Shown: one piece after another, positions 1 through 9,284 of the stretch
Position numbering within the stretch: position 1 is the first letter of the stretch
How the letters are laid out: every line of letters begins with the position of its first letter
From: Hyphomonadaceae bacterium UBA7672
GTDB taxonomy: Bacteria > Pseudomonadota > Alphaproteobacteria > Caulobacterales > Hyphomonadaceae
Assembly: GCA_002483135.1 (NCBI GenBank)
Contig: DLHI01000024.1
Location: 1 to 64,000 of the forward strand
Reading direction: 5' to 3'
Length of the DNA stretch: 64,000 nt
Made by a program: the position numbers and the translations under genes
Notes under the pieces: model-generated
What the model was told of the DNA's origin: nothing
What the model saw: the letters and a program-made list of their open reading frames with translations, nothing else
Databases searched by the model: none

Positions 1-2
1 GA

Positions 3-2141
3 CCACTTCAAAGGGGGCCGATCAATGTCGGGACCCGCGACTTTGGACATCCGAAAAACAAGTCAGCGGGATCTATCAGCCAGAACTTTCTGAAAAGGAA
101 CGAACTGAATTGCCTTACGCTTCCCTTGATCGACTCACGCCCAACATTGTCGGGCATTGAAGAGTACACTCAATCGATCGCCAAGATATTCGAGGGCTCG
201 GACCCGCAGCGGACATGGTGCCTTTCGGACCCACTGCTAAGCTTTCTGCTGCCCTACTGGAAAACGGCTGCCAAACCGACCTCCGCCGTTATTTGCCTCC
301 GGCGTCCAGACATCGTTTCTCAGTCGCTGGCACAACACTACAAGATCTCGACCAACCATGCGGCGGCGCTATGGGAGCTCTACACGCTGGCCGCGCTTCG
401 CAACTCACGCCGCATGCCTTGTGCCGTTGTGGTCTACGAAGAACTCCTGGCAAAGCCTGAGGCAGCCATCAAGAAACTGGTTTCCGCGATTCCTGAACTC
501 GCCAAATCCAGCCCCGGCCCTGACGCCATCAAGGCCGCAGCCGGGCACGTGCCACGTTCTCCTGATCAACGCGGGCCGGACAACCGGAAGGCGCCACATT
601 CGACTGCGGTTGAACTTTACGAACGCCTTGTCACTGGAGACATCAAGGGCGCCCGAAAACACACTCCGATTAGTTTTGCCCTCGAACTCATTCGCCTTGA
701 GGCAGATCGCAAGTCAGCCAAGAAAGCCGTCGTCGACGCGGGAGAGCAGATCAATCAGGCACACAAGCAGGTGGCGGCCCAGAAGGCAGAATTCTCGCGC
801 CACTGTGAGCGCCTCAGAGATATCGTCAGCCTCATTGTCGAGTCTGGCCACTCATTGCCTACCGACCCACGCGCATTGCTTGATCGACTTTATGAAGCTG
901 TACGGGGCCTGGAGACTGCTGAAGCCATCGCGCGAGCGAGGACGGAGGCGGCGGAACTGCTGCACGCCAAGAACGATCGTATAAAGTGGCTGAGACAAGA
1001 ACTGGACGCCACGGGAACTCGCGCACAAGCGATCCTGGACAAATCGTTAGCACTTGAACTCGAAGTGTTGCGCCTGCGCGCCGAGCAGGAACAACATTCC
1101 CGAGCCAAAGACCACAGTGTCGTCGAGAACACGCGACTCGCCTCGGCGCTGGAGGCACTGCAGAGCCAACTCAACCGGTCCGAGGAGGATCGCGCGCGCC
1201 TCGGGATCGCTTACGCGCGCCTGGAAGCCGAGCAGGAAATCGCTCTCGCCAGGTTCGCGGCCGATCACGAAACCCGACTTGCAGAGATCGAACTCCGGCG
1301 AGAGGAACTCGAGGAGGAGAAGAGCTCCTTGCTCGAAAGACACAGATCTGAGCTGTTGGAGGCTGATCTCACGATCTCGAGACTGCGGGTGGAGCTGGCG
1401 GAGCGCGAGACACTGAACGCAGCGCTCGCCCATGCGACGCTGATGTTGGAGCAGCGCGAACAGGAGCTCTCCGATGGAGCGGCTCAACAACGAGACCTTG
1501 CGGAGCGCGTGAATCGTCTAACCGCTGAGTTCGAGCAGGCTCAGGGAGAACTTCAAGAAAGCAAACTTCGTGAAGCAAATCTCGCATCAAGCCTATGGTC
1601 TCGCGATATTTCGGAAAATGTCCTTCGAGCAGCTGTTAGCCAACAGCAGGCCGCTGCTTCAGCGCTTCAGTCACAGCTCACCTTGGCCCGCGAGAACATC
1701 GATCATCTCACCATCCAGCTCGCGCGACGCGTTGAGCAGTGCGCTCAAAACGAAGCGCGACACCTGAGCGACCGTCGGATGCTTGCTGAATATGCAGCTC
1801 GCGTGCCGCTACTTGAGGCAATCGCCGCCGAGTCGCCCGGGCTATCTGCTCGCATCAACAGTCTGCAGGACGACATAAAGCGAACGACGAAAGAGCGTGA
1901 CGACGCAGTGGAGGCGAGCAGGAGCTCCGCTGCCGCATACGAAGCCCAACTCAGCGAGCTAAGCAGGCTGGCGCGCCGAGCGATCAAGGAACGGGATCAG
2001 GCGCTTGCCGCTCTCACCGAGCGCGATGCCGCGATCCGCGAGCGTGATGCCGAAATCGTCTCGTTGCATGGGCAAATCCTGGCGAGCGAGAAAGCCCGGA
2101 ACGAAGGCGGCCAGACCCACTCGGCGCAAGAAAGCGACTAG
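3..2141 (+). CDS. Sulfotransferase-like domain fused to a long coiled coil (5' partial)
   Basis: The reading frame is open to the left edge, so the true start lies outside the window; a TTG at 126 is only an internal candidate. Codons 40-170 of the visible part match the C-terminal half of bacterial sulfotransferase-family proteins: a 'DPLLSFLLPYW' stretch, then 'LRRPDIVSQSLA', then a 'LWELYTLAAL' helix and 'VVVYEELLAKP'. In that family the PAPS-binding P-loop lies further upstream, so it cannot be checked here. From about codon 210 to the end the protein is almost wholly Glu/Arg/Ala/Leu heptad-like coiled coil. Such fusions occur with glycan-modifying or polysaccharide-associated genes, but no such neighbour is visible. 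Sulfotransferase assignment is inference from motif pattern; the coiled coil is directly visible. Confidence 0.7.
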   Translation, partial: PLQRGPINVGTRDFGHPKNKSAGSISQNFLKRNELNCLTLPLIDSRPTLSGIEEYTQSIAKIFEGSDPQRTWCLSDPLLSFLLPYWKTAAKPTSAVICLRRPDIVSQSLAQHYKISTNHAAALWELYTLAALRNSRRMPCAVVVYEELLAKPEAAIKKLVSAIPELAKSSPGPDAIKAAAGHVPRSPDQRGPDNRKAPHSTAVELYERLVTGDIKGARKHTPISFALELIRLEADRKSAKKAVVDAGEQINQAHKQVAAQKAEFSRHCERLRDIVSLIVESGHSLPTDPRALLDRLYEAVRGLETAEAIARARTEAAELLHAKNDRIKWLRQELDATGTRAQAILDKSLALELEVLRLRAEQEQHSRAKDHSVVENTRLASALEALQSQLNRSEEDRARLGIAYARLEAEQEIALARFAADHETRLAEIELRREELEEEKSSLLERHRSELLEADLTISRLRVELAERETLNAALAHATLMLEQREQELSDGAAQQRDLAERVNRLTAEFEQAQGELQESKLREANLASSLWSRDISENVLRAAVSQQQAAASALQSQLTLARENIDHLTIQLARRVEQCAQNEARHLSDRRMLAEYAARVPLLEAIAAESPGLSARINSLQDDIKRTTKERDDAVEASRSSAAAYEAQLSELSRLARRAIKERDQALAALTERDAAIRERDAEIVSLHGQILASEKARNEGGQTHSAQESD

Positions 2142-2385
2142 GCGAAGCTTGGCAGCGATGCGTGACCAGACTTGATGAGATGGCTTGCGCCCTAGCCCTC
2201 GTCTGCGCCGAGACAAGGTCGTGGCGCGGGGCAATTCCAGCCGAACCTTCGGGACTTCCTTCGATGCACTCGCGCAGCCGCGCCAACCAGCGCAGGCGGA
2301 ACTTACGCCGCGACTATCCAACAGCCCGCTCTCAACGGGTGAGGAGCCAGCTTGCCAGCGTAGAGGTGGCAGCCAACCGAAAGTT

Positions 2386-2856
2386 TCAGGCGGGGCCGCT
2401 TGCGGTTTCTGACCGCTTGAATTCCTTCCAGCCGGACTTGTCCTGCTGGAAGTAGCGCGCGGGGGAGCCTGTCTCGGTCGCCGCCTTGAACTGCTGGCGA
2501 GCCTTGGCGCGGGCTGTCTCGTCCTGCCCGTCGAACACCACCATCACGCGCTCGAAGAGCGAAGCATCGGCATCCGATCCATCCAGAAGGACGGCGACCT
2601 TCGCCCCATTCGTGGGAACCGCTTCGGTCGAGAGAAGCACGGGATGTTTGTCGGCGTCGGCCCGCGCACGGCCGTGCGGCACGAAACTGTCGTCCCGCCA
2701 CGTCCACAGCGCGCGATCCAGTCGCTCGACCGTCTCCTCGTGGCCGGCCACCACGACGCGCCATTTGCGGTCGAGGCATTTCTCGATAAGCGGCGCGATG
2801 GCGGCATCGAGCGAGCCTCGCTCGATGTGGTAGAACCACCACTCGGCCGCCGCCAT
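2386..2856 (-). CDS. holC: DNA polymerase III chi subunit
   Basis: The 156-residue product matches HolC, the clamp-loader accessory protein that links the replicase to single-strand-binding protein. The N-terminus carries the family pattern of a Tyr/His-containing strand followed by 'LIEKCLDRKWRVVV' and later 'LWTWRDDSFVPHG'. The middle has 'HPVLLSTE', a stretch typical of alphaproteobacterial HolC. The gene begins four bases after the pepA stop, and pepA-holC is a standard gene order in proteobacteria, so the two are almost certainly cotranscribed. The C-terminal tail (about 20 residues, basic and polar) is slightly longer than in enteric forms. Cytoplasmic. Confidence 0.93.
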   Translation of the reverse strand: MAAAEWWFYHIERGSLDAAIAPLIEKCLDRKWRVVVAGHEETVERLDRALWTWRDDSFVPHGRARADADKHPVLLSTEAVPTNGAKVAVLLDGSDADASLFERVMVVFDGQDETARAKARQQFKAATETGSPARYFQQDKSGWKEFKRSETASGPA

Positions 2857-2860
2857 GTTG

Positions 2861-4333
2861 CTAGTCCTCGTAGTTGTCGGCGACCAGCCGGTCGAGAATC
2901 CGTACGCCCCAACCCGTCGCCCAGGTGGGCTCGAGCGGATTGTCGTTACCGGGCTTCCAGGCCGTTCCCGCTATATCAAGGTGCGCCCATGCTCGGCCCT
3001 CGTCCACGAAGCGCTGCAGGAACTGCGCTGCTGTGATCGAGCCGGCATTGCCTGCTGCACCGATGTTCTTCATATCGGCGACTTCGCTATCGATCTGCTT
3101 GTCGTAGCCCGGCCCCAACGGCAGCCGCCAGACCGGTTCGCCCTCGGCCTTGCCCGCCGCCGTCAGTTTGGCCGACAGCTCGTCATTGTTCGAGAACAGG
3201 CCCGCATGCTCGTTGCCGAGCGAAATGATGATCGCGCCCGTCAGCGTGGCGAGGTCCACCATCGCCTTCGGATTGAACTTCTTCTGCGCATACCAGAGTA
3301 CGTCGCACAGCACGAGGCGGCCTTCTGCGTCCGTATTCTGGATCTCGATGGTCTTGCCCGCCGCCGCCTTAACGATGTCGCCCGGGCGCTGCGCATTGCC
3401 ATCCGGCATGTTCTCGACGAGGCCGACAAGGCCCACAACGTTGGCCTTGGCCTTGCGCTTGGCGAGCGACATCATCGCGCCGACCACGGCGGCCGAGCCG
3501 CCCATGTCGCCCTTCATGTCCTGCATGCCCGGTCCGGGCTTCAGCGAGATGCCGCCCGTGTCGAACGTCACGCCCTTGCCGATCAGGGCGAGCGGCGCCG
3601 CCTTCTTGTCCTTGGCTCCCATCCACTTCATCACGACGAGGCGCGAGCCGCGCACCGAGCCTTGGCCAACGCCCAACAGCGAGCCCATGCCGAGCTTGGC
3701 CATCGCGGCGACGTCCAGCACCTCGATCTCAAGGCCCAGCTCCACCAGCTCCTGGATGCGCACGGCATAGCTTTCCGGATGCAGCACGTTCGGCGGCTCG
3801 CTCACGAGATTACGCGCGAACTCCACGCCCTCGGCCTTCGCGGACAACGCAGCATAATCCGCCCGCGCGCCGGCCGCCGATTCCGTGACCACGGAAATGC
3901 TGGTCAGGGTCGGCTTCTTCTCGGACTTGAGGTTCAGCCGGTAGTTGTCGAAGCGATAGGCCGCCAGACGTGCGCCGAACGCCAGGTTCGCCGCCACAAC
4001 GCGATCAGGGGCTCCAACGATCGCCAGCGACTTCGCGCCGCCGGTCAGAACGCGCTTCACCAGCGAGGCCGCGGCCTTCTGCCAGGCGAGGTCATTCACG
4101 GCCGTTTTCTTGCCCGCCCCTACGACCAGCACGCGCGCCGCATCGCTCCAGTCGGGGGCAAGAATCTCGATTACCTGCCCGACCCCGCCCTTGAAGGACG
4201 CTGCCGCAATGGCGCGCTTGATCGCCGCCTCGCCGCCATCCGGGGTAACGGCGAGTTCCGGGCCCTTGTCGGTCTCGTGGGCCAGGTAGGCGATGGCGTC
4301 ACCAGCGGGCTCGGCTGAAAACTTGATCTGCAT
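2861..4333 (-). CDS. pepA: Leucyl aminopeptidase (M17)
   Basis: This is a cytoplasmic two-metal aminopeptidase that removes N-terminal residues from peptides. The C-terminal catalytic domain is complete: 'GKGVTFDTGG' carries the active-site lysine and first metal ligands, 'MKGDMGGSA' follows, and 'NTDAEGRL' is the family signature with the Asp/Glu ligands and catalytic Arg. The ATG at 4333 gives the usual 'MQIKFS' beginning and 490 residues; a GTG at 4360 would add nine residues and is possible, and neither has a strong ribosome-binding site. It sits immediately upstream of holC in one transcription unit. It is divergent from lptF with about 125 bases between them, the common proteobacterial pepA/lptF arrangement. 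Confidence 0.95.
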   Translation of the reverse strand: MQIKFSAEPAGDAIAYLAHETDKGPELAVTPDGGEAAIKRAIAAASFKGGVGQVIEILAPDWSDAARVLVVGAGKKTAVNDLAWQKAAASLVKRVLTGGAKSLAIVGAPDRVVAANLAFGARLAAYRFDNYRLNLKSEKKPTLTSISVVTESAAGARADYAALSAKAEGVEFARNLVSEPPNVLHPESYAVRIQELVELGLEIEVLDVAAMAKLGMGSLLGVGQGSVRGSRLVVMKWMGAKDKKAAPLALIGKGVTFDTGGISLKPGPGMQDMKGDMGGSAAVVGAMMSLAKRKAKANVVGLVGLVENMPDGNAQRPGDIVKAAAGKTIEIQNTDAEGRLVLCDVLWYAQKKFNPKAMVDLATLTGAIIISLGNEHAGLFSNNDELSAKLTAAGKAEGEPVWRLPLGPGYDKQIDSEVADMKNIGAAGNAGSITAAQFLQRFVDEGRAWAHLDIAGTAWKPGNDNPLEPTWATGWGVRILDRLVADNYED

Positions 4334-4458
4334 GGGGATAATTCGGTCCTGACTATTCACTACAGTTGGTCATCGACGTATGCCCCGGACGTCGCTAGCA
4401 CTGGTCCGGGCCGCTCCGGCCCTGTCGCGGGCGGGGTGCGCCGCCGTCGGGTTATCGG

Positions 4459-5595
4459 ATGTCAGGGTTTCAACGCTATCTTTTCCGTAACGTGTTGAGA
4501 ACCCTGATCGCTATCGTTGGCGGTCTTGCTCTGATCGCCTTGCTTACGCAAGGCCTCAGCCAGATCGAGGACACGATCGTCCAGAACCGGCAGTCGATGC
4601 TGACTTTCCTGTGGGTGTCTCTCCTGGCGACGCCCCGGATCATCGCCCTCCTGATGCCGATAGCACTTTTCATCGCCACGGCAGCCGCCCTGAATGTGGC
4701 CCACCGAGACAACGAGATCGTGGTCGGCCAGGCCTCGGGTATGTCGAACTGGCAGGTTGCCTCGCCTGTCCTGCGCCTGGCTGCCCTAGCGGCCATCCTG
4801 CATCTTGGCCTCAATCTCTGGGTCCAGCCGACAGCCTCGCGGGAACTGCGCGAGACCATGTCTGCGGCGGCCACGGACCTTGCCTCCTCCCTCGTCCGCG
4901 AGGGCATGTTCATCTCCCACCAGGACGGCCTCACCACCTTTGCCGGCGAGGTGGATGGCCCGCAGATCACCTTCCTGGTCGCCAGCGATGCCCGGAACCC
5001 GAACGCCGAAGTCACCTATATCGCGAAGTCAGCCTTCCTCTCCGAGATCGAGGGCAAACCCGCACTCGTCCTCAATGACGGACAACGCCAAACCATCCGC
5101 GCCAATGGCGCACTCGAATCGCTGACCTTTCAGCAATCGCCCCTCGAACTCGGCGCGTTCGTCGATGATCAGAAGGCGATTATCCTCGAGGAGTCGGACC
5201 GCTACCTGCCGGAACTCTTCTATCCGGACATGACCAACCACTACGATAACCGCAACGCCGACATGCTGCTCGCGGAAGGCCACGCGCGCATGGCGACGCC
5301 CCTCATGAACATCTCGATGGCGATGCTCGCCATCTTCGCGGTTCTCGGCGGCGACTTCAGCCGCAGGGGTTATGCCAAGCGCATCGCCGTCGCATCCGGC
5401 GCCGCTCTCATGCTGCTCTTGGCTTCCTTTGCCGCCACATCAGCCGCCGGCGACGATCCGGAACTCAACATCCTGCAGTATGGCCTGCAGCTGTTCGTGA
5501 TCGGTCTGGTGTCCGGCTTCTACTTCCTCGTGCCTGCGCTGAAGCGACGGCGACTGCTGGCGAAGACAGGCCGGCGCCGGCTGAGGGACGCCTGA
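4459..5595 (+). CDS. lptF: LPS export ABC transporter permease LptF
   Basis: This is one of the two YjgP/YjgQ-family permeases of the LptB2FGC complex, which pulls LPS out of the inner membrane and feeds it to the periplasmic bridge. The 378 residues show three N-terminal membrane segments (about 12-35, 52-80, 95-120), a periplasmic domain at about 130-260 and three C-terminal segments. The N-terminal 'QRYLFRNVL' start and 'NEIVVGQASGMS' loop are typical of LptF; the loop contacts the LptB ATPase in known structures. The stop is followed within two bases by lptG, which implies translational coupling. lptB and lptC are not in the window. Confidence 0.93.
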   Translation: MSGFQRYLFRNVLRTLIAIVGGLALIALLTQGLSQIEDTIVQNRQSMLTFLWVSLLATPRIIALLMPIALFIATAAALNVAHRDNEIVVGQASGMSNWQVASPVLRLAALAAILHLGLNLWVQPTASRELRETMSAAATDLASSLVREGMFISHQDGLTTFAGEVDGPQITFLVASDARNPNAEVTYIAKSAFLSEIEGKPALVLNDGQRQTIRANGALESLTFQQSPLELGAFVDDQKAIILEESDRYLPELFYPDMTNHYDNRNADMLLAEGHARMATPLMNISMAMLAIFAVLGGDFSRRGYAKRIAVASGAALMLLLASFAATSAAGDDPELNILQYGLQLFVIGLVSGFYFLVPALKRRRLLAKTGRRRLRDA

Positions 5596-5596
5596 G

Positions 5597-6784
5597 ATGG
5601 TGATCGCAGGCCGCATTCAGCGCTACATCTTCATGCGATGTGTCACGTCGCTCGCGATGACGCTTGGAATCATCGTGCTCGCCATCGTGCTCGTCGATGT
5701 GGTCGAGCAGATGCGCACCGTCGGATCGCGCACGCAGATCACGATCCAGACCGCCTTCACCCTGACGATGATGAAGACGCCGGGTCTGATCCTCGAAACG
5801 CTGCCCTTTGCCATGCTGATCGGCGCAATTCTTACTTACTCCCAGCTCAGCCGCCGCAGCGAGCTTCCGGCCATCCGCGCCTCGGGCGTGTCGGCCTGGC
5901 GCTTCCTTGGTCCGATCATGGTGCTTGCGGTCGTGCTCGGAACGGTCATGGTCACGGTCCTCGACCCGCTGGCTACGCGTCTCAACGAGGATTTCGAGGC
6001 GACGCGCGATCGCCTCACCGGCGGCGGCCGCCCGTCGGCCCAGGGCGTATGGCTTAGTCAGGGCGATCTGCAGGCAGGCGCCGCGACGGGAGAAGAAGAG
6101 GCCCCGGCCCCCGTCGTCACGGGCGCGGACGGAACGGAAGCAACTCCGGCCAACGCCAATGCCCAGGCCATCATCCATGGTCGAACAATCATCGGCCGCG
6201 GCCAGGCGCTGGAGAATGTCACCTTCTGGTTCTTCCGCCCCGGCGCGCGTGGTCCGGAAGATCGAGAGTTCACCCACCGCATCGACGCCCAGCGCGCCGA
6301 ACTGAAAGCTGGCTTCTGGCAGCTCACTGGCGTCGTCGAGAATCGCCTCGGAGGCGAAGTCTCCCGCGCCGCCGATCTTGCCCTGCCTACCAATCTCAGC
6401 AGCGATACACTGCTGTCGCGCTTCGCCTCATCCAAGACCATTCCGTTCTGGGAACTACCATCCTTCATCGCGGCTGGTCAGGCCGCCGGCATGGAAATCG
6501 GCGAATATGCCCTGAAGTACCATACGCTGCTCGCCACCCCCATCCTGATGCTGGCAATGGCGCTGATCGGCGCCGTGGTCTGCCTGCGTCTTGCGCGGTC
6601 CGGGGGCCTCTCCCAATTGATCGGCGCGGGCGCCCTTGCCGGGTTTCTTCTCTACTTTGTAACGCGATTGGCATCCGGGATGGCCACATCCGGCGCGACA
6701 CCACCCGAGGCAGCTGCCTGGTGTCCGCCACTCTGCGCGCTATTTGCCGTTCTTGCGCTGCTGGCTCACGTCGAGGACGGCTGA
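5597..6784 (+). CDS. lptG: LPS export ABC transporter permease LptG
   Basis: This is the partner permease of LptF in the same family; both contribute the LPS-binding cavity and the periplasmic jellyroll. The 395 residues begin with 'IQRYIFMR', followed by membrane segments at about 15-35 and 60-85 and the cytoplasmic 'SELPAIRASGVSAW' coupling loop. Three C-terminal membrane segments follow from about 300. The periplasmic domain contains an insert rich in Ala/Glu/Pro around residues 150-200 that is longer than in enteric LptG; this is probably a lineage-specific loop. The gene starts one base after lptF stops and is followed by lptD, so the inner- and outer-membrane parts of LPS export are encoded together. 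Confidence 0.92.
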   Translation: MVIAGRIQRYIFMRCVTSLAMTLGIIVLAIVLVDVVEQMRTVGSRTQITIQTAFTLTMMKTPGLILETLPFAMLIGAILTYSQLSRRSELPAIRASGVSAWRFLGPIMVLAVVLGTVMVTVLDPLATRLNEDFEATRDRLTGGGRPSAQGVWLSQGDLQAGAATGEEEAPAPVVTGADGTEATPANANAQAIIHGRTIIGRGQALENVTFWFFRPGARGPEDREFTHRIDAQRAELKAGFWQLTGVVENRLGGEVSRAADLALPTNLSSDTLLSRFASSKTIPFWELPSFIAAGQAAGMEIGEYALKYHTLLATPILMLAMALIGAVVCLRLARSGGLSQLIGAGALAGFLLYFVTRLASGMATSGATPPEAAAWCPPLCALFAVLALLAHVEDG

Positions 6785-6917
6785 GACAGCTGTTGCTTCT
6801 GCGCCGCGGCCATGGCCTGACTGCCACAAAATCCGCGCCGCGCTTTACGCCCCGGCACGCTTTGCGTATCGGTGAAGGGCTGGGAGTCGCTCGCACAACG
6901 TGCGCGAGGGGAGTGTA

Positions 6918-9140
6918 ATGGTGTTGCGGCTTACCTGCCTCGCCTCTGTCGCCATGGCCGCCGTTGCCATGGGCGCGCCTGCTTTTGCCCAGGCACCCGC
7001 GCCCGCCTCCGCCCCCAGCACGCCGCGCGAGGAGGACGAGGATGTCGTCATGCGCGCCGACGAGATCCAGGAAGAGCGCGAGACCGGCATCGTCACCGCA
7101 TCGGGCAATGTCGAGATCCGCGTCGGCCAGCGCACGCTGAAGGCGGACCGCGTCGTCTACGACCGCAACAATCAGACGGTCCGCGCGCAAGGCAATGTCC
7201 AGATCATGGACGGCAGCGGCCAGGTCCAGTTCGCCGACGAGATCGAGGCCGACGAGGATTTCCGAAACGGCTTCGCCACGCGCTTCTCCGCCCGCATCGG
7301 CGAGAATGGGCTGGTTACTTCCTCCTCCGCCGTTCGCACCGATGGCACCATCAATTCGCTCGAGCAGGTGGTCTTCACCAACTGCGAAATGTGCAAGGAC
7401 GAGGGCTATGAACCGTCCTGGGCCCTGCGAGCGCGTCGCGCGACACTCGACCAGGAAGAGCAGATGATTTCCTACCAGGACGCCGTCCTGGAAATTCGCG
7501 GCGTGCCCGTACTCTACGTGCCATGGTTCGCGCACCCAGACCCGAACTCCGAACGCCGTTCGGGTCTGCTGGTGCCCGACGCCGGCATCTCATCCAAGAT
7601 CGGTCCGTTCTACGAACAACCTTATCTCTTTGTGATCTCGCCATCCGAAGACCTCACCATCGCGCCGATGATCTCAACAGAGGTCGCGCCGCTCATGAAG
7701 GTGGACTGGCGCCGCCGTTTTTTCTCCGGCTTCATTCAGGCCGAGAGCAGCTTCACCTACGAACAGGATTTCGATTCTGACGGCCTGCAGTTCGGCGACG
7801 AGACGTGGCGCAGCCATCTCTTCGCCAATGGCGCCTTCGACATCAATGATGACTGGCAGTGGGGCTTCGGCATCGAACGCCAGACCGACGACCTCTACGA
7901 CCAACGCTACGACATCGACGGCGAGGATGACCTGCGCGGCCTCATCGCCAGCCAACCGCGCCAGCTCCTGTCCCAGCTCTACACTACCGGTCAGGAGAAG
8001 GATTTCTACTTCGAAGCAGGCGCTTTCCTGTTCCAGGGCCTTCGCGCGGGTGACGATGACGCCAACATCCCGAAAGTTGCGCCTGCCATCTTCACGCAGA
8101 AGGTGTTCGACTTCGGCGCCAACGGCCAGCTCGCCACCGATTTCTCAGCCGTCGGCCTCTTCCGCGATGAAGTCGCCACGCTTCCGAATGGCACCCCCGT
8201 GCTCGACACCGCCCGCGCCACCGTGTCGGCCGATTGGGGGTCGCAGTACATCGTCGGTCCCGGCCTCGTGGTCGAACCCTTCGCGTCCGGCCGCGGCGAC
8301 ACCTACTATCTCGACGATGGCGGCGCACTCGGCTCGCGCAACGTCTCACGCTTCCTCGGCGTCGCCGGCGCGCAGGTCAGCTATCCGCTGATCAGCCGCC
8401 AGCCTGGCATGGACATCATCATCGAGCCCATCGCCATGGCCGCCTACGGCACGCCCGACGCCAACGACGACGGCATCCCCAACGAGGATTCGCTCGTCTT
8501 CGAGGCGGACGAGAGCAACGTCTTCAAGCCCAGCGCGGTCACGAACTACGACCTGTGGGAAGGCGGCGCACGGGCCTCTGTCGGCGTCAGCGCCACGGCC
8601 CATGTCGGTAGCGACTTCACCCTTTCCACCGTCGTTGGCCGGCGTTGGCGCGAAGAAGCGGACCCTGCCTTCGACGATCTCAGCAATCTCGACCAGGAAA
8701 ACTCCGACTACGTGGCCTCGATCCGTGCCGACATGGGCCGCATCGTCGATGTCGGCGCCCGCTTCCGGATGGACGACGAGCTGGATATCAACCGCGTCGA
8801 CATCGATGCGAACGTGAATTTCTGGCGCATCCGCGGCAACGCCCGCTATTTCCGTCTCACTCAGAACGCACTTGGGGCCGAGGATGAAGGCCTGGTCTGG
8901 CGCGGCGCCTTCGCTGTCGACGACAACTGGTCTGCAGTCGTCGAACACGCCAAGAACATTACCGAGAACGAGGATATCCGCCTCTCCATGGGGGTGCGCT
9001 ACCAGGATGACTGCTCGTTCTTCCAGATCGCCTACGAGCGTTCCGGCGGCCGCGACCGGACGCTGGGCCCCTCCGAGTCGATCCGGTTCACCTTCGCGCT
9101 GACCGGCCTTGGCGGCGTGACCGAGAACGATCTGGACTAG
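6918..9140 (+). CDS. lptD: LPS-assembly outer-membrane protein LptD
   Basis: This is the outer-membrane beta-barrel that inserts LPS into the cell surface with LptE. I chose the ATG at 6918 because GAGGGGAG lies just upstream and the product then begins with a clean signal peptide ending near residue 25 (AFA before Gln). A GTG at 6900 is less likely. Residues about 35-140 form the LptA-like OstA domain ('ADRVVYDRNNQTVRAQGNV'). The rest is the barrel, with Asp/Gly-rich loops. Two cysteines sit close together in 'TNCEMCKD' and a third is near the C-terminus ('DDCSFFQI'), the layout expected for the inter-domain disulfides that activate LptD. About 740 residues, normal for alphaproteobacteria. 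Confidence 0.95.
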   Translation: MVLRLTCLASVAMAAVAMGAPAFAQAPAPASAPSTPREEDEDVVMRADEIQEERETGIVTASGNVEIRVGQRTLKADRVVYDRNNQTVRAQGNVQIMDGSGQVQFADEIEADEDFRNGFATRFSARIGENGLVTSSSAVRTDGTINSLEQVVFTNCEMCKDEGYEPSWALRARRATLDQEEQMISYQDAVLEIRGVPVLYVPWFAHPDPNSERRSGLLVPDAGISSKIGPFYEQPYLFVISPSEDLTIAPMISTEVAPLMKVDWRRRFFSGFIQAESSFTYEQDFDSDGLQFGDETWRSHLFANGAFDINDDWQWGFGIERQTDDLYDQRYDIDGEDDLRGLIASQPRQLLSQLYTTGQEKDFYFEAGAFLFQGLRAGDDDANIPKVAPAIFTQKVFDFGANGQLATDFSAVGLFRDEVATLPNGTPVLDTARATVSADWGSQYIVGPGLVVEPFASGRGDTYYLDDGGALGSRNVSRFLGVAGAQVSYPLISRQPGMDIIIEPIAMAAYGTPDANDDGIPNEDSLVFEADESNVFKPSAVTNYDLWEGGARASVGVSATAHVGSDFTLSTVVGRRWREEADPAFDDLSNLDQENSDYVASIRADMGRIVDVGARFRMDDELDINRVDIDANVNFWRIRGNARYFRLTQNALGAEDEGLVWRGAFAVDDNWSAVVEHAKNITENEDIRLSMGVRYQDDCSFFQIAYERSGGRDRTLGPSESIRFTFALTGLGGVTENDLD

Positions 9141-9284
9141 CCCCGGTCGCCCGCTGCGCCAGAAGGCTCGCAATTCCCCGATTCAGCCGGTATACGCGCC
9201 CGTAAGGGCGGCCCCGCAGGCTGTCCAAATGGCCATATTCTTGCCTTTTGCCGGCTTCAGGGTTGGCAAATACGGGGTAACTGG

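Noticed and set aside
2855..4318. 487-residue plus-strand open frame opposite pepA
   Set aside because: It is a high-GC antisense shadow with Arg/Ala/His bias and no motif; pepA on the other strand has all its signatures.
6465..7535. 356-residue minus-strand frame across the end of lptG and start of lptD
   Set aside because: It lies antisense to two clear genes and has no recognisable domain.
9195..9212. Short hairpin between lptD and surA
   Set aside because: The stem is only about five base pairs with no T-tract; the genes probably stay cotranscribed.
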